DNA from: JAZDJT01 sp043803845
GTDB taxonomy: Bacteria > Patescibacteriota > Minisyncoccia > Minisyncoccales > GCA-002788555
Reading direction: 5' to 3'
Length of the DNA: 50,137 nt
Assembly: GCA_043803845.1 (NCBI GenBank)
Contig: JAZDJT010000006.1
Coordinates: forward strand, 1-50,137
Below the pieces are notes generated by a model. It saw only the letters and a program-made list of their open reading frames with translations, had not been told where the DNA came from and made no database searches. Shown here piece by piece: positions 34,376-43,041 of the stretch; the stretch's first letter is position 1; each line of letters starts with the position of its first letter. The position numbers were made by a program, and so were the translations under genes.

Positions 34376-35593
34376 ATGCCTAAGGGAAATTATCTTTTTG
34401 CTCTGGATATCGGTTCTTGTAATATCAGGTCGGTGGTTGGAGAAGTTTTACCGAACTTGCCCTTACAGATTATCTCTGCCGCTGTTTCAGAAGCTCATGG
34501 CATAAGGAGAGGACAGATTTTTGACATTGAAGATGCGGCTGATTCTATTCGCTCAAATATCGAGGAGATTGAAAAAAAAATAGGGGAGAAACCTACGGAA
34601 ATCATTTGTAGCATCGGCGGCTCCCATATTCAATCAACAACCTCTCGGGGTGTGGTAGCGGTTTCTCGCGCAGATGGAGAAGTCTCGCAAGAAGACATAG
34701 ATAGAGTTCTGAAAGCCGCTGAAGCTATCTCTCTGCCCAAGAACAAAGAAATTTTGCATGTTTTGCCTAGGAAGTTTATTCTCGATAAAGAGGAAGGAAT
34801 AAAAGATCCTCGCGGAATGCACGGCGTAAGACTCGAAGTTGAAGCCGAGGTGATTTTCGGTTTTATTCCTTATATCAATAATTTAGTAAAAGCCGTCGAA
34901 GAAGCGGGACTGAATTGTAGAGATTTAGTCTTTTCTGCCTTAGCGGCCTCGGAAGCCGTTTTACCCAAACGCCAAAGAGAACTAGGATGTTTAGTTTTAA
35001 CTTTGGGCGGCGGTTCAACCGGCCTTTGCGTATTTGAAGAAGGCGATTTATTGACAACGGCTGTTCTACCGATAGGCGCCTCACATATTACCAACGACAT
35101 TGCAATCGCTTTTCAGCTGCCGATCGATAGCGCCGAGAAACTAAAATTGAGATACGGTTTCGCCTACGAGGAGGGAGTTTCTAAGAAAGAGGAAATAAAC
35201 TTAAAAGAGATAACGGGTGAAGATAAAGTTATTTTAAGAAGAAAATTGGTCGAGGTTATTGAAGCTAGAGACATTGAAGTGTTGGAGTTGGTTAATAAAG
35301 AACTGAAAAGGATTGGCAGAGAAAGGCTTTTGCCCGGCGGAGTGATTGTTACCGGCGGTGGTGCAAAAATGCCAGGGATCGACAGCTTGGTGAAAAGAGA
35401 ACTTCACCTCCCTTGCCAGGTTGGTTTTCCTAAAGATGTGGAAGGTATCGTGGACAAAATTGACGACCCCTCTTTTGCAACGGCGGTAGGATTATTGCTA
35501 TGGGATAGCAAGGAAGAGAAGTCTCAGAGGAAAATGAAAGTAGGTGAAACTTTTTCCAAAATAAAGAAATGGTTTGAGGGATTGATGCCGTAA
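34376..35593 (+). CDS. ftsA: Cell division protein FtsA
   Basis: A 405-residue actin-fold ATPase that anchors FtsZ to the membrane. Landmarks are LFALDIGSCNIRSVVGEV (phosphate 1), the SHS2/1C insert (about 85-165, with SIGGSHIQS and GMHGVRLEVEA), LGGGSTGLCVFEEG (phosphate 2) and GGVIVTGGGAKMPGIDSLV. The C-terminus ends in a basic amphipathic stretch (FSKIKKWFEGLMP) that fits the membrane-targeting helix. It lies immediately upstream of ftsZ, the standard order. Confidence 0.95.
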   Translation: MPKGNYLFALDIGSCNIRSVVGEVLPNLPLQIISAAVSEAHGIRRGQIFDIEDAADSIRSNIEEIEKKIGEKPTEIICSIGGSHIQSTTSRGVVAVSRADGEVSQEDIDRVLKAAEAISLPKNKEILHVLPRKFILDKEEGIKDPRGMHGVRLEVEAEVIFGFIPYINNLVKAVEEAGLNCRDLVFSALAASEAVLPKRQRELGCLVLTLGGGSTGLCVFEEGDLLTTAVLPIGASHITNDIAIAFQLPIDSAEKLKLRYGFAYEEGVSKKEEINLKEITGEDKVILRRKLVEVIEARDIEVLELVNKELKRIGRERLLPGGVIVTGGGAKMPGIDSLVKRELHLPCQVGFPKDVEGIVDKIDDPSFATAVGLLLWDSKEEKSQRKMKVGETFSKIKKWFEGLMP

Positions 35594-35642
35594 TTAAGGT
35601 ATGGTAAAATTTCTTTTTAAAAAACCTTTTTAATTATTTAAT

Positions 35643-36731
35643 ATGCCACAAGTAAAACCAGAAATAGAATCATTCGCCCGAATAAAATTAGTAGGGGTAG
35701 GGGGTAGTGGTTGCAATGCGGTCTCCAGGATGGTTACGAAAAAAATCAAAGGAGTAGAATTCATAGGAATTAACACCGACGCCCAGGCTCTCCACTTTTG
35801 CAAAGCTCCTGAAAAAATTCTTATCGGTAAAAACACAACAAAGGGTCTCGGAGCGGGTATGAATATTGAAGTCGGCAGAGGAGCTATTGAGGAGTCGCGC
35901 CAGGAAGTCGAAGATGCATTAAAAGGAGCCGATATGGTTTTTGTCACCTGTGGCTTAGGGGGCGGTACGGGAACACCAGGCGCTCCCGTGGTTGCAGAAA
36001 TCGCCAGGTCGTTAGGTGCTCTAACTATCGCCATAGTGACTAAGCCCTTTGCCTTCGAAGGTAAAAAGAGAACGGAGTTTGCCGAAAACGGCTTGGCAGA
36101 ACTAAGGGATAAGGTTGATAGCTTAATCGTGATACCCAACGATAAAGTTCTTAGTATAATAGATGAAAAAACAACGCTCCTGAACGCTTTCTCTATAATT
36201 GATGATGTCTTGGCCCAAGGAGTTCAGGCTATTTCTGATATTATCGTAAAGCCCGGGATAATTAATGTCGATTTCGCCGACGTAAAAACAATAATGAAAG
36301 ACTCTGGATGGGCTTTAATGGGTATCGGTAAAGCGAAGGGAGAAAAAAGAATGGAAAGCGCCGCAAAGCGAGCCGTTAATTCGCCGCTCCTGGAGGTCTC
36401 TATAGAGGGGGCCAAGGGAGTTCTCTTTACCGTGTCTGGCGGAGACGATCTCACGATGAAAGAAGTTGATGAAGGGGCGCGGCTCATTACCAAATCCGTT
36501 GATCCCGAAGCTCAAGTTATCTTTGGCGCTGTCATAGACGAGACTCTTAAAAAAGGAGAAGTAAAAACCACTGTTATTGCCACGGGTCTTTCTAATCTTC
36601 CGGAGATAAAACCTAAAACTTACTTTCAACCACCAAAAATTGAAGAGGAAATGCCCAGAGAAAAAGAGGAAGAGTGGGATGTGCCAGCGTTTTTGAGAAA
36701 AAAAGTTTCCAACAGACAGATAAAAAAATAA
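35643..36731 (+). CDS. ftsZ: Cell division protein FtsZ
   Basis: A 362-residue tubulin-like GTPase that forms the division ring. The nucleotide-binding start VGVGGSGCNAVSRM, GINTDAQAL and KGLGAGMN are standard. The tubulin signature reads GGGTGTP (106-112), with proline where the family normally has glycine. The T7 synergy loop INVDFADVKTIM keeps its catalytic aspartate. The variable linker is short, and the C-terminal peptide EEWDVPAFLRKK matches the conserved FtsA/ZipA-binding tail (DIPAFLRK). It follows ftsA by 49 bases. Confidence 0.96.
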   Translation: MPQVKPEIESFARIKLVGVGGSGCNAVSRMVTKKIKGVEFIGINTDAQALHFCKAPEKILIGKNTTKGLGAGMNIEVGRGAIEESRQEVEDALKGADMVFVTCGLGGGTGTPGAPVVAEIARSLGALTIAIVTKPFAFEGKKRTEFAENGLAELRDKVDSLIVIPNDKVLSIIDEKTTLLNAFSIIDDVLAQGVQAISDIIVKPGIINVDFADVKTIMKDSGWALMGIGKAKGEKRMESAAKRAVNSPLLEVSIEGAKGVLFTVSGGDDLTMKEVDEGARLITKSVDPEAQVIFGAVIDETLKKGEVKTTVIATGLSNLPEIKPKTYFQPPKIEEEMPREKEEEWDVPAFLRKKVSNRQIKK

Positions 36732-36757
36732 CTTAAAATTTTTTTGTTTTTTTTTGT

Positions 36758-38875
36758 ATGACAAGGCCAAAATTCACAAGAATTCGGAAAAGAGATGGTC
36801 AGATAGTTGATTTCAACCTGAGGAAAATAGAAAAAGCTATTTTTAAGGCCATCACCGCTACCGACCAGGGTGACGGCAAGTTGTCAAAAAAACTCTCTCA
36901 AAAAGTAGAACAACTTCTAGAAAAAAGACTCAAAAAGGACCAAGTTCCTTCAATTGAACAGATTCAAGACATAGTCGAGGAGGTTTTAATTTTAGAAGGG
37001 TATACTAAGACCGCTAAGGCCTATATTCTATACAGGGAACAGCATCGAAGAATAAGAGAGGCAAAAAAAGCCATAGAAGATGCGGTCGGAATGGTTGAGC
37101 AATATTTAGAAGAAATTGATTGGGAAGTTCACGAGAACAGTAATATGGCTTATTCCCTTCAGGGGTTGAATAATTATGTCTCTTCGGCAATTATCAAGAA
37201 GTATTGGTTAAACAAAATCTATCCACCGGAGATAAGAGAAGCGACAAAATCTGGTGATTTCCACGTCCATAATCTACAAACTCTCGGTGCTTACTGCTGC
37301 GGATGGGACCTATACGATTTATTATTGAAGGGTTTTAGAGGAGTTTTTGGTAAGGTTGAATCGAAACCGGCTAAACACTTCAGAACCGCCTTGGGACAAT
37401 TGGTCAATTTTTTCTATACGCTTCAGGGAGAAGCAGCTGGAGCCCAGGCCGTCAGCTCTCTTGATACGCTCCTCGCGCCTTTTATTAGATATGACAATTT
37501 GAACTATCAACAGGTGAAGCAAGGCATGCAGGAATTCCTTTTTAATTGTGCTATTCCCACTCGCGTTGGTTTCCAGACGCCTTTCACCAATGTGACACTG
37601 GATATTAAGCCTCCCTCGACTCTCGCCAATCAGCCGATCCTTATTGGAGGTAAGACGCAAAAAGAGACTTACGGCGAATTTCAAGAGGAAATGAACATGT
37701 TTAACCGAGCTTTTTACGAGGGCATGATAGAAGGAGACGCTAAGGGTAGACCCTTCACTTTCCCCATACCAACAGTGAATATCACTCCTGATTTTGATTG
37801 GCAGAGCAGCACGCTCAATCCTTTATGGGAGGCCACCGCCAAATACGGAGTCAATTACTTCTCTAATTTTATCAATTCCGAAATGAAGCCCGATGACGTA
37901 AGGTCGATGTGTTGTCGTTTGAGACTAGACAAGAGAGAGTTATACCATCGAGGAGGGGGTTTGTTTGGTTCAAATCCTCTAACCGGTAGTATCGGTGTCG
38001 TCACTATCAACATGCCTCGCATCGGCTATCTGTCGAAGAATAAAAAAGATTTTTTTGAGAGGCTGACTCGGCTGATGGATCTGGCTAAGCAGAGTCTTGA
38101 GATAAAGAGAAAAACAGTAGAGGGGCTAACTGAAAAAGGATTATATCCCTACTCTCGCTATTACCTGGAAGGAGTAAAGAAGATGAGAGGCCACTACTGG
38201 GCAAATCATTTTTCAACAATAGGCTTAATCGGATTAAATGAAGCGTTGCTTAACTTCAAGCAAATAAAAAGCGACATCGGTACAAAAAAGGGTAAAGAGT
38301 TCGCAGAGGAAGTCTTGACTTTTATGAGAGAAAAGATGATTGATTACCAAGGAGAGAATGGAAATATGTATAACCTGGAAGCGACTCCCGCTGAAGGGAC
38401 TTCTTATCGTCTAGCCCAGAAAGACAGGGAGAAATATCCAAATATCATCACCGCCGGAACAAAAGAAGTTCCTTATTATACCAACTCAAGTCAATTGCCG
38501 GTGGACTACACCGATGATGTTTTTGAAGCTTTAGACTTACAGGATGACCTTCAGACAAAATACACCGGCGGAACAGTGTTGCATCTCTTTTTGGGAGAGA
38601 GGATTAACGATATAGAAACGGTGAAAAAACTAATGAAGAAGATATTCGAGAAACATCAATTGCCTTACGTAACTCTAACCCCAACTTTCTCTATCTGTCC
38701 CGTTCATGGTTATATCTCCGGTGAGCATTTTACTTGCCCGAAGTGCGTTATACCTCAAACCTGCGAAGTTTATTCCAGGATTGTAGGTTATTTAAGGCCC
38801 GTTCAGCAGTGGAACAAGGGTAAACAAGAAGAATTTAAAGAAAGAAAGACCTTTGAACCAACCCTTCAAAATTAA
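36758..38875 (+). CDS. nrdD: Anaerobic ribonucleoside-triphosphate reductase
   Basis: A 705-residue class III reductase that makes dNTPs without oxygen. The N-terminal ATP-cone is residues 1 to about 95 (IRKRDGQIVDFNLRKIEKAI). The catalytic barrel carries HDGDFHVHNL-like SGDFHVHNLQTLGAYCCGWD. The C-terminal zinc site uses CPVHGYISGEHFTCPKC plus CEVYSR, and the glycyl radical is G677 in RIVGYLRPVQQWNKGKQEEF. It needs the activase NrdG, encoded 22 bases downstream. It is preceded by a T-rich gap of 26 bases. Its presence argues for anaerobic growth; no aerobic reductase is in the window. Confidence 0.96.
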   Translation: MTRPKFTRIRKRDGQIVDFNLRKIEKAIFKAITATDQGDGKLSKKLSQKVEQLLEKRLKKDQVPSIEQIQDIVEEVLILEGYTKTAKAYILYREQHRRIREAKKAIEDAVGMVEQYLEEIDWEVHENSNMAYSLQGLNNYVSSAIIKKYWLNKIYPPEIREATKSGDFHVHNLQTLGAYCCGWDLYDLLLKGFRGVFGKVESKPAKHFRTALGQLVNFFYTLQGEAAGAQAVSSLDTLLAPFIRYDNLNYQQVKQGMQEFLFNCAIPTRVGFQTPFTNVTLDIKPPSTLANQPILIGGKTQKETYGEFQEEMNMFNRAFYEGMIEGDAKGRPFTFPIPTVNITPDFDWQSSTLNPLWEATAKYGVNYFSNFINSEMKPDDVRSMCCRLRLDKRELYHRGGGLFGSNPLTGSIGVVTINMPRIGYLSKNKKDFFERLTRLMDLAKQSLEIKRKTVEGLTEKGLYPYSRYYLEGVKKMRGHYWANHFSTIGLIGLNEALLNFKQIKSDIGTKKGKEFAEEVLTFMREKMIDYQGENGNMYNLEATPAEGTSYRLAQKDREKYPNIITAGTKEVPYYTNSSQLPVDYTDDVFEALDLQDDLQTKYTGGTVLHLFLGERINDIETVKKLMKKIFEKHQLPYVTLTPTFSICPVHGYISGEHFTCPKCVIPQTCEVYSRIVGYLRPVQQWNKGKQEEFKERKTFEPTLQN

Positions 38876-38897
38876 CGATTAAGAGTAATCTTGCCAA

Positions 38898-39593
38898 ATG
38901 GAGATAGGCGGTCTTCAAAAATTGACTCTCATCGACTACCCGGGTAAAATCGCCGTTACAGTTTTTACCGTCGGTTGTAATTTTCGCTGTCCCTTTTGTT
39001 ACTCAACGGAGATTGTTTTGCCGGAAAAATTAAAAAATCATCCGCGGATTTCTCAAGCCGCTTTTTTTTCTTTCCTGGAAAAGAAAAATGGATTGATTGA
39101 AGGCGTGGTTATCTGCGGCGGTGAACCGACTTGCCAAAAAGACTTACCGCTCTTCTCTTCGAAGATCAAAAAAATGGGCTTTGACGTAAAGTTAGATACC
39201 AACGGTTCTAATCCCAAGATGCTAAAAAAACTAATTGATGAAGGATTGATAGACTATGTGGCGATGGACATCAAATCACCAAAGGAGAAATACCCGTTCT
39301 TTAGCGGCAGAAAGGATAATGTTCTCGATGTTGAAAAAAGCATAAACATTTTGAAGCAAGAAAAAATAGAATACGAATTTAGAACAACGGTAGCTCCTGG
39401 GCTGACAAGCACTGACATTTTCCAAATAGCTGAATGGATTGGTCCGGCTAGGGCTTATTTTTTACAAGCGATTAATTTAGAAAAGGACGTTGTTAATCCC
39501 GAAATAAAAAAACTTCCCTTACTTTCAAAAGAAGAAATCCAAAGAGTAATCTCAAAAATAAAAAACAAATTCAAAATCTGCAAATTTAGGTAA
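38898..39593 (+). CDS. nrdG: Anaerobic ribonucleotide reductase activating protein (radical SAM)
   Basis: A 231-residue radical SAM activase that installs the glycyl radical on NrdD. The 4Fe-4S motif is C27-C31-C34 in GCNFRCPFC. Other landmarks are GLQKLTLIDYPGKIAVTVFTVG, VVICGGEPT and VKLDTNGSNPKML. It is longer than E. coli NrdG and resembles the PflA-like NrdG2 type found in many anaerobes. The C-terminal part AINLEKDVVNPEIKKLPLLS has no further cluster cysteines. The tight pairing with nrdD supports the assignment. The start MEIGGLQK follows 22 bases after nrdD. Confidence 0.94.
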   Translation: MEIGGLQKLTLIDYPGKIAVTVFTVGCNFRCPFCYSTEIVLPEKLKNHPRISQAAFFSFLEKKNGLIEGVVICGGEPTCQKDLPLFSSKIKKMGFDVKLDTNGSNPKMLKKLIDEGLIDYVAMDIKSPKEKYPFFSGRKDNVLDVEKSINILKQEKIEYEFRTTVAPGLTSTDIFQIAEWIGPARAYFLQAINLEKDVVNPEIKKLPLLSKEEIQRVISKIKNKFKICKFR

Positions 39594-39652
39594 AGAATCA
39601 GCCGATTTTTGGTATTGAAAATATTCCATAAACAGAATAGAATAGGACTAAT

Positions 39653-40249
39653 ATGAGAGCATTGATTTCTATCGTTATAGGCTATCTTTTGGGTTCTATT
39701 CCTTCGTCTTATTTAATTGCCAAAAGCAAAGGCATTGATATCACTAGAAAAGTTAAAGATGGACGGATTGGAACCGTCTCTACAATCTCTGAGGTGGGTA
39801 AGTTTTACGGATTCCTGGTAGGTCTTATGGATTTTTGCAAGGGTGCCATATCTATCATTGCCGCTGAAAAGATAGCGCAAGAAGAATGGGTGATGATAGC
39901 CTCGGGGATAGCCGCTATCATAGGTCATAATTGGTCACTGTTTCTCGGTTTCAAAGGAGGTAAAGGGGCGGCCACTACATTCGGAAATCTTTTTTATCTT
40001 CTGCCCTTACAATTTCTTTTTTCGGCGGTAATAATTATCGTTCTTGGGCATTTTTTTAAAAAGATACCCACAAAAAGAGAGGATTTTCTTTCTCTGCCGT
40101 TCAATAGGCAAATGAGAAAAAGTACTTTTTTAACTATCGTGCTTTTCTCCCTCATATCCTTTTTCGCCTTCCTGAAAGCATATCCTCCGATATATATTTT
40201 TTCTCCATTGTTTTTTTCCCCGCCCATTTTACTTAAAAAAAACAAGTAG
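39653..40249 (+). CDS. plsY: Divergent PlsY-like glycerol-3-phosphate acyltransferase
   Basis: A 198-residue multi-pass membrane protein with about five hydrophobic segments. It begins GYLLGSIPSSYLIAKSKGIDITRKV, the PlsY start, and retains GHNWSLFLGFKGGKGAATTFG, the substrate-binding motif. The first loop reads KDGRIGTVSTISEVGKFYG where normal PlsY has GSGNIGATN, so one acyl-phosphate-site motif is altered. It may have a different acceptor or donor, or reduced activity. A broken PlsY-like copy lies at 18539. No plsX is in the window. Confidence 0.75.
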   Translation: MRALISIVIGYLLGSIPSSYLIAKSKGIDITRKVKDGRIGTVSTISEVGKFYGFLVGLMDFCKGAISIIAAEKIAQEEWVMIASGIAAIIGHNWSLFLGFKGGKGAATTFGNLFYLLPLQFLFSAVIIIVLGHFFKKIPTKREDFLSLPFNRQMRKSTFLTIVLFSLISFFAFLKAYPPIYIFSPLFFSPPILLKKNK

Positions 40250-40283
40250 ATATCTTAACATTTTTTAAAAAAAACAAAAAAAT

Positions 40284-40745
40284 ATGAAGATAATTCTTTT
40301 AAGAAGCATCGAAAATTTGGGAAAAAAATTTGATGTCAAAAATGTGAAACCGGGTTACGCCAGGAATTTTCTTATACCTCAAAAATTAGCTATTCCCGCG
40401 AACATTCCCAATCTAAACTGGCAGAAAAAAGGCCTGGAGAATATAAAAAGAGAAAAAGAACGATTATTGAAAGTGAGAGAGGCTCTTGGAGAAAAAATCA
40501 AGGGACTCGTTTTGGAAATTAGGGTAAAGACAGGTGTAAAAGGAGAACTTTTTGAAAAAATTAATCAGGAAAAGATTGCAAGACTGCTCAAGGAGAAGGG
40601 ATTTGAAGTGGACAAAAGCAGTATTCTTCTTAAAGAGCCCTTGAGCAAAATTGGAGAATATTCCTTGAAGATAAAATTGGAAGAAGGCATCGAAACCAAA
40701 GTAAAATTAATAATATCAAAAGAAGGTAAAGAAAAAAGAATATAA
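40284..40745 (+). CDS. rplI: Ribosomal protein L9 (bL9)
   Basis: A 153-residue L9 of normal length. The N-terminal domain MKIILLRSIENLGKKFDVKNVKPGYARNFLIPQKLAI is clear. It is joined by a long charged helix to the C-terminal domain (VLEIRVKTGVKGELFEKINQEKIARLL). L9 helps keep the reading frame and translation fidelity. Some CPR groups lack this protein, so its presence narrows the lineage. It precedes pyrG by 17 bases. Confidence 0.95.
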   Translation: MKIILLRSIENLGKKFDVKNVKPGYARNFLIPQKLAIPANIPNLNWQKKGLENIKREKERLLKVREALGEKIKGLVLEIRVKTGVKGELFEKINQEKIARLLKEKGFEVDKSSILLKEPLSKIGEYSLKIKLEEGIETKVKLIISKEGKEKRI

Positions 40746-40762
40746 CCGAGAAGCTTACACAC

Positions 40763-42412
40763 ATGAGAGAAACAAGATACATTTTTGTTTGTGGAGGAGT
40801 AATGTCTGGGATCGGTAAGGGTATTGCCACTGCTTCTATCGGTAACATCATTCAATCTCGAGGGTTTAATGTAACAGCCATAAAGATTGATCCCTATATC
40901 AACGTTGATGCCGGAACGATGAATCCCATCGAGCACGGAGAGGTTTTTGTCACCGACGACGGCACTGAATGCGACCAGGATATAGGAAATTACGAAAGAT
41001 TTCTAGACAGGGATATTTACGACGATAATTACATCACAACTGGAAGGGTTTATGAGTCGGTCATTAAAAGAGAAAGGGATTTGTGCTATGACGGGAAATG
41101 CGTGGAAGTTGTTCCGGATATTCCTAACGAAGTAATCCGCAGAATAAAAAAAGCCGGCAAAAAAGCTGATGCCGACTTCGTCTTGATAGAAATAGGCGGA
41201 ACGGTTGGTGAATACCAGAACGCTCTTTTCTTGGAGGCCGCCAGAATGATGAAATTGTCCAACCCCAAAAGAGTAATTTTCGTCTTAGTCAGTTATCTTC
41301 CCGTCCCTCATTATCTCGGAGAAATGAAGACAAAGCCCACTCAGACTGCCGTAAGGACATTAAACGCCACCGGTATCCAACCCGATATTATTCTCGCACG
41401 CTCAGAGTATCCAGTTGACGAGAAGAGAAAAGAAAAAATTTCTGTTTTCTGCAATATTCGCAAGGAAGACGTAATCTCCGCTCCCGATATAAAGTCCATT
41501 TACGAAGCCCCTTTAAATTTTGAGAACGAGAATCTGTCTCGAAACATTTTACGAAAATTCGGTTTAAGGGCAAAGAAAGAAGACTTAAAGAGATGGAAAA
41601 AATTGGTTAGCGTGATAAAAAAGCCAAAAAGAAAGGTTAGGATAGGCATCGCCGGAAAATATTTTAGGTCGGGTAAGTTCACCCTAATGGATTCTTATAT
41701 TTCGGTTATCGAAGCTATCAAGCACGCTTGTTATTATTTTCAAGTAGAACCAGAGATTACCTGGCTTGATACGGAAGACTACGAAAGAAATCCCAATCTC
41801 TTAAAAAACATCAAAAAATTTAACGGCATCATCGTGCCGGGCGGTTTTGGCTCTCGAGGAACTGAAGGTAAAATTATGGTTATTAAGACTTGCCGAACCA
41901 AAAAAATTCCTTATTTGGGACTGTGCCTAGGAATGCAATTAGCTGTAGTGGAGTTTGCAAGGTCTGTTTCTGGTCTTAAAGGAGCTAACTCCATAGAGAT
42001 TAATCCCGACACAAGGTATCCGGTGATAGATTTAATGGAGGAACAGAAAAAACTCTTAAACCAGAAGAAATATGGCGGGACGATGAGGCTGGGAGCTTAT
42101 TCTTGCCAAATTTCGCCGAGAACCATAAGTGCAAGAGCTTATGGCCGAAAATTAATCTCAGAGAGACACAGGCATCGCTACGAGTTAAATAACGCATTTA
42201 GGTCAAGACTAGAAAAAGACGGTTTAGTTATGGCTGGTAAAAATCCCAAGAGCGATTTGGTCGAAATCATTGAAATTAAAAATCACCCCTTCTTTGTGGC
42301 AACTCAATTCCATCCCGAATTTAAGTCAAGACCGTTAAAACCGCATCCTTTGTTCAGAGAATTTATTAAAGTTCTTTTATATAAACCGCCCCCTTTCGGG
42401 GGTGGTTTATAG
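40763..42412 (+). CDS. pyrG: CTP synthase
   Basis: A 549-residue glutamine-dependent amidoligase that converts UTP to CTP. The synthase domain starts RYIFVCGGVMSGIGKGIATASIGNIIQSRGF and includes KIDPYINVDAGTMNPIEHGEVFVTDDG. The class I glutaminase domain carries the nucleophile in YLGLCLGMQLAVVEFAR and the triad histidine and glutamate in THFHPEF-like ATQFHPEF. It is complete. The last codons (PPPFGGGL) are encoded by the 3' terminator hairpin, so the C-terminal residues are set by that hairpin. It converges on rpmA. Confidence 0.97.
   Translation: MRETRYIFVCGGVMSGIGKGIATASIGNIIQSRGFNVTAIKIDPYINVDAGTMNPIEHGEVFVTDDGTECDQDIGNYERFLDRDIYDDNYITTGRVYESVIKRERDLCYDGKCVEVVPDIPNEVIRRIKKAGKKADADFVLIEIGGTVGEYQNALFLEAARMMKLSNPKRVIFVLVSYLPVPHYLGEMKTKPTQTAVRTLNATGIQPDIILARSEYPVDEKRKEKISVFCNIRKEDVISAPDIKSIYEAPLNFENENLSRNILRKFGLRAKKEDLKRWKKLVSVIKKPKRKVRIGIAGKYFRSGKFTLMDSYISVIEAIKHACYYFQVEPEITWLDTEDYERNPNLLKNIKKFNGIIVPGGFGSRGTEGKIMVIKTCRTKKIPYLGLCLGMQLAVVEFARSVSGLKGANSIEINPDTRYPVIDLMEEQKKLLNQKKYGGTMRLGAYSCQISPRTISARAYGRKLISERHRHRYELNNAFRSRLEKDGLVMAGKNPKSDLVEIIEIKNHPFFVATQFHPEFKSRPLKPHPLFREFIKVLLYKPPPFGGGL
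42381..42410 (+). terminator. Hairpin overlapping the pyrG stop codon
   Basis: A 13-bp stem (42381-42393 with 42398-42410, one G-T pair) closes on a TTTC loop, with a core of five C-G pairs. The stop TAG begins at the last stem base. There is no T run after it, so it may stop transcription poorly or act as an mRNA 3'-end barrier between the convergent pyrG and rpmA transcripts. Confidence 0.55.
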
Positions 42413-42442
42413 AATTAGGTAAAAGCCTAAAAGACTAAGCGT

Positions 42443-42718
42443 TTAAGAAGCAACACTGACTATTTTTACCTGCTTCTTCTTTCCATCAAAACAGTTCTTT
42501 CTTGTAATTACGAATTTTACGCGACCCTCTTTAAGGGCGTAAAGCGTGTCGTCCTTGCCCTTTTTGACATTATCACCCGCGACAAAATTGGTCCCTCTTT
42601 GCCTAATAATAATATTACCAGGTTCCACAGACTGACCGTCGAAAATCTTGACTCCTAGCCTTTGAGAGTAAGAATCTCTGCCAAGAGATGTGGAACCTTT
42701 TGATTTAGTTTTTGCCAT
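42443..42718 (-). CDS. rpmA: Ribosomal protein L27 (bL27)
   Basis: A 91-residue L27 starting MAKTKSKGSTSLGRDSYSQRLGVKIFDGQSVEPGNIIIRQRGTNFVAGDNVKKGKDDTLYAL. A second ATG directly upstream (42721) could also be used. The N-terminus has the Ala-Lys-Thr-Lys start that reaches the peptidyl transferase centre, without a cleavable Firmicutes-type extension. The usual partner rplU is not adjacent. It is the only ribosomal gene on the - strand here. The GC-rich leader to its right contains small hairpins. Confidence 0.96.
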   Translation of the reverse strand: MAKTKSKGSTSLGRDSYSQRLGVKIFDGQSVEPGNIIIRQRGTNFVAGDNVKKGKDDTLYALKEGRVKFVITRKNCFDGKKKQVKIVSVAS

Positions 42719-42721
42719 CAT

Positions 42722-42858
42722 CTCACCCCGACCCCCGTATTAGATACCGTCGGTTTCCAACTCTCTCTTTTCGTCCTGTCTGTCTAACGACAGGCAAGCG
42801 GTAGTTGTTTTTCCACAACGGTGTAAGTGGCGGTAGGGGAATTAAAAATATAATCATT
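42722..42858 (-). promoter_or_regulatory. Leader region of rpmA with hairpins
   Basis: This stretch is more GC-rich than its surroundings. CCTGTC ... GACAGG (42776-42794) and GTTGT ... ACAAC (about 42807-42822) are short inverted repeats. On the - strand they would lie in the rpmA 5' leader. I found no clear promoter. A 67-codon - strand ORF here has no recognisable features and is probably not real. Confidence 0.3.
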
Positions 42859-42936
42859 ATGATATCAGATATTGAGAAATTTTTCAAGGACAACGAAGCG
42901 GATATTATAATCGTAGCCGGAGTCATATTGATTTAG
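42859..42936 (+). CDS. Possible small membrane peptide, interrupted by an in-frame TAG
   Basis: ATG 42859 opens a 25-codon frame, MISDIEKFFKDNEADIIIVAGVILI, ended by TAG at 42934. The same frame then stays open for 37 more codons to TGA 43048 (LISFGVVCYWSALQALRYFIGLEIDRF...). The hydrophobic run crosses the TAG without a break. This looks like a roughly 63-residue one-helix membrane protein broken by a Leu-to-amber change, or a short functional peptide. The 3' half overlaps the promoter of the first structured RNA, which weakens the case for a long protein. Confidence 0.35.
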   Translation: MISDIEKFFKDNEADIIIVAGVILI

Positions 42937-43006
42937 TTAATCAGCTTTGGAGTGGTTTGTTACTGGTCAGCGCTTCAAGCCTTACGCTATTTTATAGGTT
43001 TAGAGA

Positions 43007-43035
43007 TTGACAGATTCCGAGACGTAAAATATAAT
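43007..43035 (+). promoter_or_regulatory. Consensus sigma-70 promoter of structured RNA 1
   Basis: TTGACA (43007-43012), exactly 17 bases, then TATAAT (43030-43035). Every base matches consensus. The start of transcription is expected near 43042. No open reading frame of note follows, so it should drive an abundant non-coding RNA. Confidence 0.8.
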
Positions 43036-43041
43036 AAAATT

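Noticed and set aside
36732..36757. Terminator between ftsZ and nrdD
   Set aside because: There is a long T run but no stem before it.
42723..42926. 67-codon - strand ORF upstream of rpmA
   Set aside because: Composition is poor, there is no domain, and it overlaps hairpins in the rpmA leader. It looks like a chance frame.
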